A stretch of 64,000 nt of DNA, taken from positions 1 through 64,000 of the forward strand of contig CAJMMQ010000006.1 of NCBI GenBank assembly GCA_905214625.1, in the 5' to 3' direction. The DNA is from an uncultured bacterium. GTDB taxonomy: Bacteria > Bacteroidota > Bacteroidia > Bacteroidales > Bacteroidaceae. Below, in pieces: positions 9,095 through 18,273 of the stretch. The translations under genes and the position numbers were made by a program. How positions within the stretch are numbered: position 1 is the first letter of the stretch; each line of letters starts with the position of its first letter. The notes beneath the pieces were generated by a model. It made no database searches. It saw only the letters and a list, made by a program, of their open reading frames with translations, and was not told the DNA's origin.

Positions 9095-9180
9095 TGCTTA
9101 AAATACATGTAATTTTGTTCTTATTCGGGAATTAGAACATTCCTAAGCCTTGATTTTATTGCATTTTATTCAGCTTTTCA

Positions 9181-9188
9181 TAGTTTTG
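9181..9188 (+). promoter_or_regulatory. Promoter -7 box for the exported-protein gene at 9219
   Basis: TAGTTTTG followed by CATCGG, 31 bases before ATG 9219; an exact TAnnTTTG match. Confidence 0.55.
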
Positions 9189-9218
9189 CATCGGATTAAC
9201 AACTAAAATTCAACGATT

Positions 9219-11630
9219 ATGAAAAGATTTACATTAACCCGAGTAGTCGTCTCGATGCTCGCCTTAGTGGTGGCGTTGGGTATGACGGCGCAGACTTCTC
9301 CGAAACGATTGGTGAAGAGCGGTCAGCAGAAGACCATGAAACAGTTGACAGAAGAGTTTACAAAGAAGCAGAAAAACGCAAAAACGATAACTGCTAAAGA
9401 CTTGCAGAAGAAGGTGCAAACGCGCGCCGAAGAAGACGATCCCGACAGGTGGGAGACTCTTATCTACGAAGACTTCTCCCTTATGACAAAGGGTACCGAA
9501 GACGCGCCTGACGGGACAATGTATCCCGAAGATTACGAGACGACGTATAACATGTATCTTCCTGACGACTTGTTCCATACTCCCGGTTGGTTCGGTTTGG
9601 GTGTTTACCAGGCAGGAGGCAATATGGCCCTTAACTATCCGGGCTTCGGCGGCGTCCTCAACTCACCGATGATGAACATGCAGGGACGCATCCGCATGTA
9701 GCTGCGCGTTAAATGTATCGACTATTCAAGGCTGTTCTTTATAAGTATCGCAGCAGGTGGTTATGATAATCCGTTCGACCCGTCCGATTCTCAGGGCGGA
9801 CAGATGAACATATATAATTTCGAGCCGGAAGACGGATGGCAGGATATTGAGGTCTATGTGAATATTCCTTACGCAGGCTCTGACTGCTTCTTCCAGTTGA
9901 ATGCCGCAACTTACGGCGACGGAGGCCTCATCGTTGACTATATAAAGGTAAGCCGCGACAAAGACTATATCAGCACTCCGCAGAATCTTGCCGCTACGAA
10001 ATTCGTCACCGACGGCTTCACCGCAAGCTGGGACAAGGCGTATGGCGCAGACAATTATCTCGTTTCATTGTATGAAAGAAAGACCGTCGGCACCGACAAT
10101 TACAAGACGGAAGAGTCATTCGAGGACGCAAGCCTTGATAACGGCGCAGTCACCGGTTTGGCCGACGGGTGGACGGCAATGACCAGCGGCGACGGCTTTA
10201 CTACCGACGCAGCAGACGGAAGTAAGGCTCTGTTGTTGTCAACAAGCAGCGATTATGTACAGTTTGAATTGAACGGAAGCGAAATTCTTGACGGTAAATT
10301 ATACATAAAGAGGGTTGACACTAATGGAGAGTGTTCCGATATGTTATATTTCGATGTCACCACCGAAGGACAAACCATGACGTGGTTCACGTCTCTTGAG
10401 AGTGTAAGCGTTGATGAATGGACGGAAATTTCATTAGCCGAACTAAGCGACTTCCCGGTAGGCTTGGCTTCAACGGTAAAAATATATAAGGGAGCAGGAT
10501 GGGGAGAAGAAGGCGTATTCGCAATAGACAACCTCAGCTTCGAGACCACTCCGCTTACGGAAACCACTTGCGTGGCCGAGAATGTCTCGACTGCAGACAC
10601 TTGCATGACGTTCAACGACCTCGACCTGAACAACCTTTACTCGTTTACGGTGCAGGCTACGAGCGCAGACGGACGCACGTCTGATGCCTCAGAAGCATAT
10701 TTCGCTTACGGCGTGGCCGCCCCGGTAGTGAAAGAGGCAACCGACGTAGACCGCCGCGGAGGTTACACGGCAAATTGGGAAAAAGCAATCAACGCAACAA
10801 GCTATGACCTATATAGCTACGAGATTTACACCGTTCCGGAGGATACAGAGGACTTCACCGTGTTCGAGGAGAACTTCAACAAGTGTACCGAAGGAACGTT
10901 AGACAATCCCGTTTCGCTCAACAACTATTACCCGATAATAATCAACGACTACACCGACAACATCGGTTGGAGCGGATGGGGAACGCTGCTCAGCAACGGC
11001 ATGGTAGGCTGTATAAACAACTACGTCGACCTGCAGTCGCCCGCAATCAACCTTGACCGCGCCGGAGGCAACTATACCGTAACCGTAGATTTCGTAACAT
11101 TGAACGACAATGTGGACTTTATCGTACAAGGCGACAACACCATGTACCAGCTGATTAACGCTGAAAAGGCCGGCAGCCACACAGCTACCGTAGAGATGAA
11201 CGGCGGAACAAACACCACCCGATTACTCTTCTATACTTATGACTGCTCTGCATTCCTGATAGACCGCGTGGTAGTAAAGCAGGACGTTAAAGCCGGAGAC
11301 GAGATTACAACGACTCTCGGCATGCAGACGCTCGACGGCGACGCCACCTCGGCACGCATCAGCGGATTGCAAATTAAGTCAGGATGTAAGTACGGCTACA
11401 ACCTCGTTTCTTACTACGATCGTTTCGGCTTAGTCTACGTATCCGACCCGTCGGCAACGCAGTATGTCGAATTTGAGGGCACGGGCATCGACTCGGTTGA
11501 GACAGAAGACGGGGAAGCTCAGCAGCCGACAGAAATCTACGACCTCTCAGGACGCAAGGTAAGCACTCCTAACGCTAAAGGTGTTTACATCATAAAGAGC
11601 GGAGGCGAGGTTAAGAAAGTAAGGTTCTAA
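9219..11630 (+). pseudogene. Exported T9SS-type beta-sandwich/fibronectin-like protein interrupted by an in-frame TAG
   Basis: One reading frame of 804 codons with a single internal TAG at 9699-9701. The frame before and after the stop is the same, and the sequence continues sensibly across it (GRIRM-stop-LRVKCIDYS), so this is a point nonsense mutation and not a junction of two genes. An N-terminal signal peptide is seen (MKRFTLTRVVVSMLALVVALGMTAQ). Then come jelly-roll-like segments (WETLIYEDFS; ILDGKLYIKRVDT), fibronectin-like segments (PQNLAATKFVTDGFTASWDKA), and a C-terminal tail IYDLSGRKVSTPNAKGVYII resembling type A T9SS sorting domains. Likely surface or secreted in its intact form; substrate unknown. 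Translation of only the first 160 residues would give a secreted fragment without the sorting tail. A sequencing error cannot be excluded. Confidence 0.8.
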
Positions 11631-11633
11631 GCT

Positions 11634-11724
11634 AATTAAGAATTATGGGTTAAGATTTAAGAAAATATGCTCTGCTTACACAGACAAGGCTATTTTCTTA
11701 AATCTTAACCCATAATTCTTAATT
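11634..11724. terminator. Long perfect intergenic hairpin
   Basis: Arms 11634-11667 and 11691-11724 are perfect reverse complements over 34 bases with a 23-base loop. The stem is AT-rich (it contains AATTATGGGTTAAGATTTAA) and lies between two exported-protein genes. Like the 9000-9094 hairpin it has longer arms than a usual terminator. Confidence 0.7.
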
Positions 11725-11767
11725 GCATAATCGATTTATAATACTTATAATGATTATATTTTTTATT

Positions 11768-13549
11768 ATGAAAAGAAATATTTGCCTGACACTTATGTTG
11801 TCGCTATGCTGCGCGTCTGTGGCCGATGCGGCACAATCGGCCGGCAGCGAGCGTTACGATTTCAGCAAGGACATACCGTCTGACTTCATCCTTATCGACA
11901 ACGACGGCAACACGCCGTCGGTCGACGTGGCTCGTTACGGCTTCAGCGTAGGCACGCCGTGGGTGAGCTATTACGTCGAGAAAGAGGACAACTACGTTGC
12001 CGCGAGCACGTCGTGGTACGCCGGGAGCGGAACGTCAGACGACTGGATGATATTGCCGCAGTTCACCGTGACAGGTGCCGATGCCGTAGTTTCATGGCGC
12101 GCTAAGGCCACCGATGCCACGTTCAGCGACGGTTACGCCGTCTACATAAGCGAGGGCGGCGGCGAGATAAGCGATTTCGACAAGGCCCGTCCGCTGTTCA
12201 CCGTAGCTGCCGAGCAGGCCGAATGGACGTTCCACAGCGTCAGCTTAGCCGACTATGTCGGCAAGACGGTGCGCGTGGCGTTTGTGAACAACAGCAAGGA
12301 CTGCAGCATGCTTTACGTAGACGACATAATGATAGGCACGCCGGCTACCGTCCGCATCGAGCCCACCATGCGCCCGTTGGTGAAGCCTTCGGACAAGATC
12401 GTAATACAAGGCAACGTTTCCACCGACTTAGCCGAGCCTGTAAAGGGCTTCACCGTAGGCTATGAGTGCGGCGGAGTGACGCGCACGCAGGACTTCGACG
12501 CAGAGCTTACGCCGGGCGAGACGCTGCCCGTGAGCATTGATACGGGCGACTCAATACCGGCAGGAGAGACAAGGGAGTACGCCGTTTGGGTGGAAGCCGG
12601 CGGCGAGCGCTACGACACCGAGGCCACGGTTGCGTCGCATTATAAGAAGGTTGTGGCCGAAGAGCTTACCGGCACATGGTGCGGTTGGTGCATCAGGGGC
12701 ATCGTAACGTTCGAGGAAATGAAGGCGAAATATCCCGACACGTTCATCGCAATAGCCGTACACGGCGGCAGCGACGTAATGAAAGACGAGGAATACTCTA
12801 CATACGTAGAGGCCATTTCCGCCAACCAGGGTTACCCATACTCGATAACCAACCGCAACCGCGTCATGAGGGGCGACCCCGCCGACATCCCGAAATTTTA
12901 CGATAACGCAGCCGAAAGCGACATCCTCGGCTACATAGGGCTTGAGACGGGCGAGGGAGACGGCGGCGAATACACGGTGAAGTCGAGCGTTGTCCTTAAC
13001 GACAACTATGCAGACGGCCGCTACTGCGTAGGCTACGTAGTGGTTGAGAACGACGTTTGCGTAGAGGGAGACCCGGGTTACGTACAAAGCAACTATTACT
13101 CAGGCGGTGCTGAAGGCCCTATGGGCGGATACGAGGACATGCCCAAATATCTGGCTAATTACCATTTCAACGACGTAGGCCGAGGCACGATAGGCGCTCC
13201 CGAGGGCATTGAGGGCAGCCTGCCCGAAGTGATGAACGTGGGCAAGACGTACACGCACGAGACGACGTTCACCCTGCCCGAAACGGTGCTCAACCCCGAT
13301 AACGTTTACATCGTGGCCCTGTTGCTCGACAGCCGCAACGGCAACATCGCGAACGCTGACATGCAGAAACTGACCGACGGACAGCCAACCGGCATAACCA
13401 ACGCAGGCGTCGAGGCCGGCCCCGACCGCGAAGAGATGTTCACCTTGGACGGGCGTAAGGTTTCTACGACCGACAACCGACCCGGAATCTACATCTTGCG
13501 CACGGTCAAGAACGGAAAAGCTACGGTAAGGAAGTTAGTGGTAAAATAA
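11768..13549 (+). CDS. Exported Omp28-like thioredoxin-fold protein with T9SS-type tail
   Basis: 593 residues from ATG 11768, chosen because MKRNICLTLMLSLCCASVADAAQ is a clean signal peptide; ATG 11750 or TTG 11723 would only add hydrophobic residues in front. The N-terminal part (to about 200) looks like a choice-of-anchor jelly roll (DDWMILPQFTV; VSWRAKATDATFSDGYAVYI). The middle carries EELTGTWCGWCIRG, a thioredoxin-like CxxC site seen in Omp28-related Bacteroidota proteins. The end, MFTLDGRKVSTTDNRPGIYIL, resembles a T9SS sorting tail and is close to that of the neighbour at 9219. Likely cell-surface or secreted. Substrate unknown. It belongs to the cassette headed by the regulator at 7289. 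Confidence 0.82.
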   Translation: MKRNICLTLMLSLCCASVADAAQSAGSERYDFSKDIPSDFILIDNDGNTPSVDVARYGFSVGTPWVSYYVEKEDNYVAASTSWYAGSGTSDDWMILPQFTVTGADAVVSWRAKATDATFSDGYAVYISEGGGEISDFDKARPLFTVAAEQAEWTFHSVSLADYVGKTVRVAFVNNSKDCSMLYVDDIMIGTPATVRIEPTMRPLVKPSDKIVIQGNVSTDLAEPVKGFTVGYECGGVTRTQDFDAELTPGETLPVSIDTGDSIPAGETREYAVWVEAGGERYDTEATVASHYKKVVAEELTGTWCGWCIRGIVTFEEMKAKYPDTFIAIAVHGGSDVMKDEEYSTYVEAISANQGYPYSITNRNRVMRGDPADIPKFYDNAAESDILGYIGLETGEGDGGEYTVKSSVVLNDNYADGRYCVGYVVVENDVCVEGDPGYVQSNYYSGGAEGPMGGYEDMPKYLANYHFNDVGRGTIGAPEGIEGSLPEVMNVGKTYTHETTFTLPETVLNPDNVYIVALLLDSRNGNIANADMQKLTDGQPTGITNAGVEAGPDREEMFTLDGRKVSTTDNRPGIYILRTVKNGKATVRKLVVK

Positions 13550-13636
13550 AAGAAAGACTTGGTTAATGTTTGCGATTTGTCGTAGTGATTGCGGCAAACC
13601 GCATTCTGTTTGTAATACGCTGATAATCAGCATCGT

Positions 13637-13730
13637 TGTAAAAGGCCGCATTTTGCGCTGCAAAAGGCGGTCTTTTAGCGTGCAATAGGTTGCCTTTTGC
13701 AGGCTAAAAGGTAACCTTTCGCATTGCGGC
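13637..13730. repeat. AAAGGC-type palindromic block, copy 2
   Basis: AAAAGGCCGCATTTTGC, then TTTTAGCGTGCAATAGG, then AAAAGGTAACCTTTCGCATT, in the same order as copy 1 at 7081-7190 and with high identity. Confidence 0.75.
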
Positions 13731-13867
13731 CCCTGCCTGCTGACGCAGGCGGAGGCGCAACGGCATAGTCGAGACGGTGTTCATAGTATTTGTGACAGAC
13801 GGCAAGCCGTAAGGACATAATTCGTTATTTTATCGCCAATCATACCCGTGAACTCACGTATTTTTCG

Positions 13868-13875
13868 TAATTTTG
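13868..13875 (+). promoter_or_regulatory. Promoter -7 box for argS
   Basis: TAATTTTG, exact TAnnTTTG match, 34 bases before the argS ATG; identical in context to the box at 7247-7254. Confidence 0.6.
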
Positions 13876-13908
13876 CAGCCAAAACAATAATAATAAAGTA
13901 TATAGAAG

Positions 13909-15726
13909 ATGAACATTGCCAATGAAATAAGCAGTTCGGTGGCCGCCGCCGTGAAAGCGCTTTACGGTCAGGACGTGCCCGAAAAGATGGTGCAGCTGCA
14001 GAAAACGAAACGCGAGTTTGAAGGACACCTTACGCTCGTAGTGTTCCCCCTCCTTAAGATTTCGCGCAAGAAACCTGAGGAAACGGCCCAGGAGATAGGC
14101 CAGTACCTGATGGACAACGAGCCGTGCGTGGCATCGTTCAATGTGGTTAAGGGTTTCCTTAACCTCGTAGTGTCGCCCAAGGCATGGCTGGCGCTGCTGG
14201 CCGACATCAACGCCGACGAGCATTTCGGCGAGAAGAAGGCCGGAGAAGACTCTCCGCTGGTGATGATCGAATACTCATCGCCCAACACCAACAAGCCGCT
14301 CCACCTGGGCCATGTGCGCAACAACCTGCTGGGCTGGAGCCTTGCGCAGATTATGGAGGCCAACGGCAACCGTGTTGTCAAGACCAACATCGTTAACGAC
14401 CGCGGAATACACATCTGCAAGTCGATGCTGGCATGGCTGAAATGGGGCAACGGCGAGACACCCGAGACAAGCGGCAAGAAGGGCGACCACTTGATTGGCG
14501 ACTACTATGTGGCCTTCGACAAGCACTACCGCGAGGAGGTTAAGGAGCTTGAGGCTAAATACAAAGCTGAGGGCATGACCGACGAAGAGGCCGAGAAGAA
14601 GGCCAAGGACGAGGCTCCGCTGATAAAGGAGGCTCACGAGATGCTTGTTAAATGGGAGAACAACGACCCTGAAGTGCGCGCACTGTGGGAGAAGATGAAC
14701 TCATGGGTCTACGCCGGATTCGACGAGACTTACAAGGCTCTGGGCGTAGGCTTCGACAAGATATACTATGAGTCGCAGACCTATCTGAAGGGCAAGGCAA
14801 AGGTGGAGGAAGGACTCGAGAAGGGACTCTTCTTCCGCAAGGACGACAACAGCGTATGGGCCGACCTCGCCGACGAGGGCCTCGACCAGAAACTGCTGCT
14901 CCGCTCTGACGGCACATCGGTGTATATGACTCAGGACATCGGTACGGCAGAGATGCGCTTCAACGACTACCCGATAGACAAGATGATTTACGTTGTGGGC
15001 AACGAGCAGAACTACCACTTCCAGGTGCTGTCAATATTGCTCGACCGCCTCGGCTTCAAGTGGGGCAAGGAGCTTGTCCACTTCTCTTACGGTATGGTGG
15101 AGCTGCCTAACGGCAAGATGAAGAGCCGCGAGGGAACGGTGGTTGACGCCGACGACCTGATAGCAGCGATGATAGACGACGCACGCCGCACAAGCGAAGA
15201 GCTGGGCAAGTTTGCCGACATGAGCGACGAGGAGCGTGCCGAGGTTTCGCGCATGGTAGGTATGGGTGCGCTCAAATACTTCATTCTGAAGGTTGACGCC
15301 CGCAAGAACATGCTGTTCAATCCCGAGGAGTCAATCGACTTCAACGGCAACACAGGTCCGTTTATCCAGTACACTTACGCCCGCATACGCAGCATCCTGC
15401 GCAAGGCCGAGGCTCAGGGCATAGCAGTGCCCGAGGCATTCAGCGGCAACGTAAACCTGAGCGTCAAGGAGACAGAACTGATACAGAAGATGAACGAATA
15501 TGAGGCTGCCGTGCGCCAGGCCGGCATCGACTACAGCCCGAGCGGCATAGCCAACTACTGCTACGAGCTGACCAAGGAGTTCAACCAGTTCTATCATGAC
15601 TTCAGCATCCTCGGCGCCGACACTGACGACGAGAAGGCTCTGCGCCTGCTCATCGCCAAGAACGTGGCCAAGACTCTGAAGAACGGCATGCGCCTGCTCG
15701 GAATCGAAATGCCGGAACGAATGTAA
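13909..15726 (+). CDS. argS: Arginine--tRNA ligase
   Basis: Class I aminoacyl-tRNA synthetase charging tRNA-Arg in the cytoplasm; essential. 605 residues, normal for the family. Visible are the N-terminal Add1-type domain, the HIGH-type motif SPNTNKPLHLGH (HLGH at 132-135), the KMSKS-type loop GKMKSREGTVV (403-407), and a C-terminal helical anticodon-binding domain ending MRLLGIEMPERM. This is the only complete copy. Its first 297 bases differ from the truncated copy at 6414 while bases 14206-14330 are nearly identical to it, so the gene may be a mosaic of donor 5' and resident 3' sequence. A duplicated leader supplies its promoter. Confidence 0.96.
   Translation: MNIANEISSSVAAAVKALYGQDVPEKMVQLQKTKREFEGHLTLVVFPLLKISRKKPEETAQEIGQYLMDNEPCVASFNVVKGFLNLVVSPKAWLALLADINADEHFGEKKAGEDSPLVMIEYSSPNTNKPLHLGHVRNNLLGWSLAQIMEANGNRVVKTNIVNDRGIHICKSMLAWLKWGNGETPETSGKKGDHLIGDYYVAFDKHYREEVKELEAKYKAEGMTDEEAEKKAKDEAPLIKEAHEMLVKWENNDPEVRALWEKMNSWVYAGFDETYKALGVGFDKIYYESQTYLKGKAKVEEGLEKGLFFRKDDNSVWADLADEGLDQKLLLRSDGTSVYMTQDIGTAEMRFNDYPIDKMIYVVGNEQNYHFQVLSILLDRLGFKWGKELVHFSYGMVELPNGKMKSREGTVVDADDLIAAMIDDARRTSEELGKFADMSDEERAEVSRMVGMGALKYFILKVDARKNMLFNPEESIDFNGNTGPFIQYTYARIRSILRKAEAQGIAVPEAFSGNVNLSVKETELIQKMNEYEAAVRQAGIDYSPSGIANYCYELTKEFNQFYHDFSILGADTDDEKALRLLIAKNVAKTLKNGMRLLGIEMPERM
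14206..14330 (+). repeat. 125-bp argS core block, right copy
   Basis: Partner of 6711-6835 in direct orientation. About 7.5 kb separates equivalent points of the two copies, which marks the size of the presumed insertion. Confidence 0.9.
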
Positions 15727-15734
15727 TAATTGTT

Positions 15735-15845
15735 GAGGAGTTAGAGTAGTTAAAGTAGTTATCGCTCACGGTGTGAGCTTAGTAGTTAAAGTCAAATGCC
15801 TTCAAGGCGTGATTTTAGTTTTGTTCAACTGCTCTAACTCCTTTA
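15735..15845. repeat. GGAGTTAAAG-type low-complexity array, copy 1
   Basis: Alternating words such as GGAGTTAGAG, TAGTTAAAG and, on the far side, CTCTAACTCC, with short palindromes (GCTCACGGTGTGAGC; GCCTTCAAGGC) between them. It may form the argS terminator. Related arrays lie at 22981-23262, 25508-25640, 26315-26432 and 62215-62280. Confidence 0.6.
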
Positions 15846-15922
15846 TCTTTCATGATATCAACTTATCTTATTTCATCAGCCAAGGTGCTCAATATAAACT
15901 GCTCCACTAAATACCAGTTATT

Positions 15923-16396
15923 ATGAATTATGAATTAAACAACTGCAATCCGCCTGATTACAGAAACGATACTGTGTTGCCATTGCCTTTGGAAGTTAAG
16001 GCTGATGCATGGGCTGTCGACGCGGCGTGCAGCGGCAATCCGGGACAGATGGAGTACAGGGGCATCGACCTTACTACGGGTGCTGTGGTGTTTCATTACG
16101 GCCCGGTGTTCGGAACAAACAACATTGGCGAATTTCTTGCCATAGTGCATGCGCTGGCGCTTATGGAGCAGAAAGGCATCAAGAAGACTATATACAGCGA
16201 CAGCTTCACTGCCATAACATGGGTAAAGAAGATGCAGTGCAAGACCAAACTGGAGCGCACGGCCAAGACCGCACAGCTGTATAACGTCATAGCAAGAGCC
16301 GAAAACTGGCTGCGCACTCACACGTTCCGCACCGAAATCATCCAGTGGGACACACGCAAATGGGGAGACATTCCGGCCGACTTTGGCCGTAAATAA
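15923..16396 (+). CDS. Ribonuclease H family protein
   Basis: 157 residues with an RNase H fold: VDAACSGNPG (Asp33) for the first acidic ligand, NNIGEFLAIVHAL (Glu70), IYSDSFTAI (Asp93), and a C-terminal acidic residue in WGDIPADFGRK (Asp149 or Asp153). All four metal-ligand positions can be assigned, so activity against the RNA strand of RNA-DNA hybrids is plausible. The VDAACSGNPGQMEYRG variant is the one found in Bacteroidota short RNases H related to the viroplasmin/caulimovirus type. Start ATG 15923 follows a short spacer; MNYELNNCNPP may be a variable N-terminal tail. Confidence 0.82.
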   Translation: MNYELNNCNPPDYRNDTVLPLPLEVKADAWAVDAACSGNPGQMEYRGIDLTTGAVVFHYGPVFGTNNIGEFLAIVHALALMEQKGIKKTIYSDSFTAITWVKKMQCKTKLERTAKTAQLYNVIARAENWLRTHTFRTEIIQWDTRKWGDIPADFGRK

Positions 16397-16475
16397 GTAT
16401 TTCAGCCGTAAAGTCATTATCGCAGTCCCGTCTTTATGCCATTTACGGTTCTTATTAACATAAAACGATAACATC

Positions 16476-17051
16476 ATGAACCCTTACACACAATGCGCCC
16501 TGCTCTCGGCTTCAACGCTCAGGATGCTGCCGCACATACTGCTATATCTGCGCTTCAGGAAGACCATTGATGCCGACCTTGAGCCTTACGGAGAAGGCAA
16601 GGGCGGCATACTTACCTTTATTAAAGTGTGCACACGGCAGAAGGTGTTCCGCAACCTGTTCTATTATCGCCTTGGCGAATACCGCTCCGTATTCATCAAG
16701 TGGCTCATGCCTGAGGACAAGTCGCTCCACATAACGTGCCCGTCGATAGGCGAGGGCTGCCATCTTGAACATTCTTATTCAACCTACCTCAACGCCGACA
16801 GCATAGGCCGCAACTTTTATTGCCTGCACCTCGTTACGCTCGGCAACGGCAAGGACGGACGCCCCACCATAGGCGACAACGTGAGCATATACACGGGTTC
16901 GATGGTGTTCGGCAAGGTAAGGATAGGCAACAACGTCAGGATTGGCGCCGCCACAGTTATATATAAGGATGTGCCCGACAACTGCACCGTGGTGGGCAAT
17001 CCGGCCGTTATAGTAAGGAAGGACGGCAAGAAAGTGAATATTCCATTATAA
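16476..17051 (+). CDS. Serine acetyltransferase-like hexapeptide transferase
   Basis: 191 residues. The second half is a left-handed beta-helix of hexapeptide repeats (IGEGCHLEHSYSTYLNADSIG; TIGDNVSIYTGSMVFGKVRIGNNVRIGAATVIYKDVP), ending in the loop NCTVVGNPAVIVRKDGK typical of the CysE branch. The N-terminal region is shorter than in true CysE. Serine O-acetylation is possible, but colanic acid- or capsule-type acetylation is equally likely. It is followed after 19 bases by a second hexapeptide transferase, so both may modify sugars of the same surface polymer. Confidence 0.75.
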   Translation: MNPYTQCALLSASTLRMLPHILLYLRFRKTIDADLEPYGEGKGGILTFIKVCTRQKVFRNLFYYRLGEYRSVFIKWLMPEDKSLHITCPSIGEGCHLEHSYSTYLNADSIGRNFYCLHLVTLGNGKDGRPTIGDNVSIYTGSMVFGKVRIGNNVRIGAATVIYKDVPDNCTVVGNPAVIVRKDGKKVNIPL

Positions 17052-17070
17052 CAAAATATCAACAAGACAC

Positions 17071-17631
17071 ATGACCGAATTTGAGAAAATGCGCAGCAGC
17101 CAGCTCTACAACTTCTCCGACCCGGAGATATTCAATAGTCTTGACCACGCAAAGAAGCTGTGTGCCAGGCTGCAGACAGTCACCATAACAGACGACTGCT
17201 ACCGTGAGATGATTGAAGACCTCATACCCGGCATACCGGAGGACAGCGTGGTGTGCCCGCCGTTCCACTGCGACCACGGCAACGGCATAACCATGGGGCG
17301 CAACGTGTTCGTAAACTACAACTGCGTGATGCTCGACGGAGGCCGCATTACCATAGGCGACAACGTGCTTATAGGCCCCAACTGCCAGATATACACGCCG
17401 CAGCACCCAATGGACTATGTTGAACGCCGCGGCTCGATAGAGACAGCTTACCCAGTAACCATAGGTGAGGACACGTGGCTCTGCGGCGGCGTTATCGTGT
17501 GTCCGGGCGTAACAATAGGCAAGCGGTGCATAATTGCAGCCGGCAGCGTGGTTACTAAAGACATACCCGACGACTCGCTCGCGGCTGGCAATCCGGCCGT
17601 GGTAAAGCGCCGCCCGGTGGTTGACAAATAA
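17071..17631 (+). CDS. Sugar O-acetyltransferase (maltose/galactoside acetyltransferase family)
   Basis: 186 residues with the full Maa/LacA/NodL layout: N-terminal helical Mac domain (MTEFEKMRSSQLYNFSDPEIF), then FHCDHGNGITMGRNVFVNYNCVMLDGG, the LIGPNCQIYTPQHPMD segment carrying the catalytic-type histidine, and IPDDSLAAGNPAVVKR at the end. It transfers acetyl from acetyl-CoA to a sugar hydroxyl. The acceptor cannot be told from sequence. Tight spacing with the preceding transferase and the following phosphatase suggests one transcript. Confidence 0.85.
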   Translation: MTEFEKMRSSQLYNFSDPEIFNSLDHAKKLCARLQTVTITDDCYREMIEDLIPGIPEDSVVCPPFHCDHGNGITMGRNVFVNYNCVMLDGGRITIGDNVLIGPNCQIYTPQHPMDYVERRGSIETAYPVTIGEDTWLCGGVIVCPGVTIGKRCIIAAGSVVTKDIPDDSLAAGNPAVVKRRPVVDK

Positions 17632-17685
17632 TCCACGCGCGGCCCATCTTCATCACTATACAACAACAAAGATTATTTTCTGATT

Positions 17686-18177
17686 ATGAAACCAGTTGAC
17701 AAGAAGTCTCTTCTCTTTGTGTGTCTCGGCAATATATGCCGCTCTCCGGCTGCCGAGGCAATACTGAAATATAAGCTCGAAGACAACAAGCGCCTGGCAG
17801 GACGCATTGAGGTAGACTCTGCCGGCATCGGTTCATGGCACGAAGGGCAGCTGCCCGACCGCCGCATGAGAAGCCACGGAGCAAGCCGCGGATACGACCT
17901 GAGCAGCAGGGCAAGACAGATTAAGCCTGCCGACTTCAGCCGCTTCGACTATGTTTTCGCGATGGATCATCAGAATGTGGCCGACCTTAACCGCGTGGCA
18001 CGCAACGACGACGACCGCAAGAAGATAATGTGTACGGCTGATTTTATGACCCGTCATCCGCAATACGACACCGTGCCCGACCCCTATTACGGAGGCGATG
18101 CCGACTTCGAGCTGGCTCTCGACCTTATAGAAGATGCCTGCGACGGCATCATTGCATGGCTCGAAAAACAGCTGTAA
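17686..18177 (+). CDS. Low-molecular-weight protein-tyrosine phosphatase
   Basis: 163 residues. The active-site P-loop CLGNICRS (CX5R, Cys13 to Arg19) sits near the N-terminus and the general-acid loop DPYYGG at 132-137, so both catalytic elements are intact. The family dephosphorylates tyrosine on proteins, in bacteria often on tyrosine kinases controlling capsule or exopolysaccharide export. The two acetyltransferases just upstream would fit a surface-polysaccharide role, but no kinase or export gene is present here. Ends ahead of a strong terminator. Confidence 0.92.
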   Translation: MKPVDKKSLLFVCLGNICRSPAAEAILKYKLEDNKRLAGRIEVDSAGIGSWHEGQLPDRRMRSHGASRGYDLSSRARQIKPADFSRFDYVFAMDHQNVADLNRVARNDDDRKKIMCTADFMTRHPQYDTVPDPYYGGDADFELALDLIEDACDGIIAWLEKQL

Positions 18178-18235
18178 TGCTCTGACAAGCAATGCCTAAG
18201 CCATAGCGAGGCTGACAGCATACCCATTTATTATT

Positions 18236-18273
18236 AGCGCCGCATATACCTATTTGCAGGTATATGCGGCGCT
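18236..18273 (+). terminator. Rho-independent terminator after the phosphatase gene
   Basis: Perfect 16-bp arms (AGCGCCGCATATACCT at 18236-18251 with its complement at 18258-18273), a 6-base loop, then CTGTTTTTAT. It separates the RNase H-to-phosphatase group from the porin operon. Confidence 0.85.

Larger units (their letters stand above)
13550..13908. other. Leader region of intact argS, duplicated from (or to) 7068-7260
   Basis: No gene. From TGATAATCAGC at 13621 through an AAAGGC palindromic block (13637-13730) to GTAATTTTGCAG at 13867-13878 the sequence matches the 7068-7260 region in order, with about 60 extra bases inserted (13731-13790). Confidence 0.7.

Noticed and set aside
9219-11630. 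Two separate genes split at 9701/9804
   Set aside because: Both parts are in the same frame, only one stop codon intervenes and the second part has no signal peptide or promoter.
6414-15726. Integrative element using argS as attachment site
   Set aside because: No integrase, relaxase or mobilisation gene lies between the argS copies. The 125-bp shared block is long coding sequence and better explained by homologous recombination.
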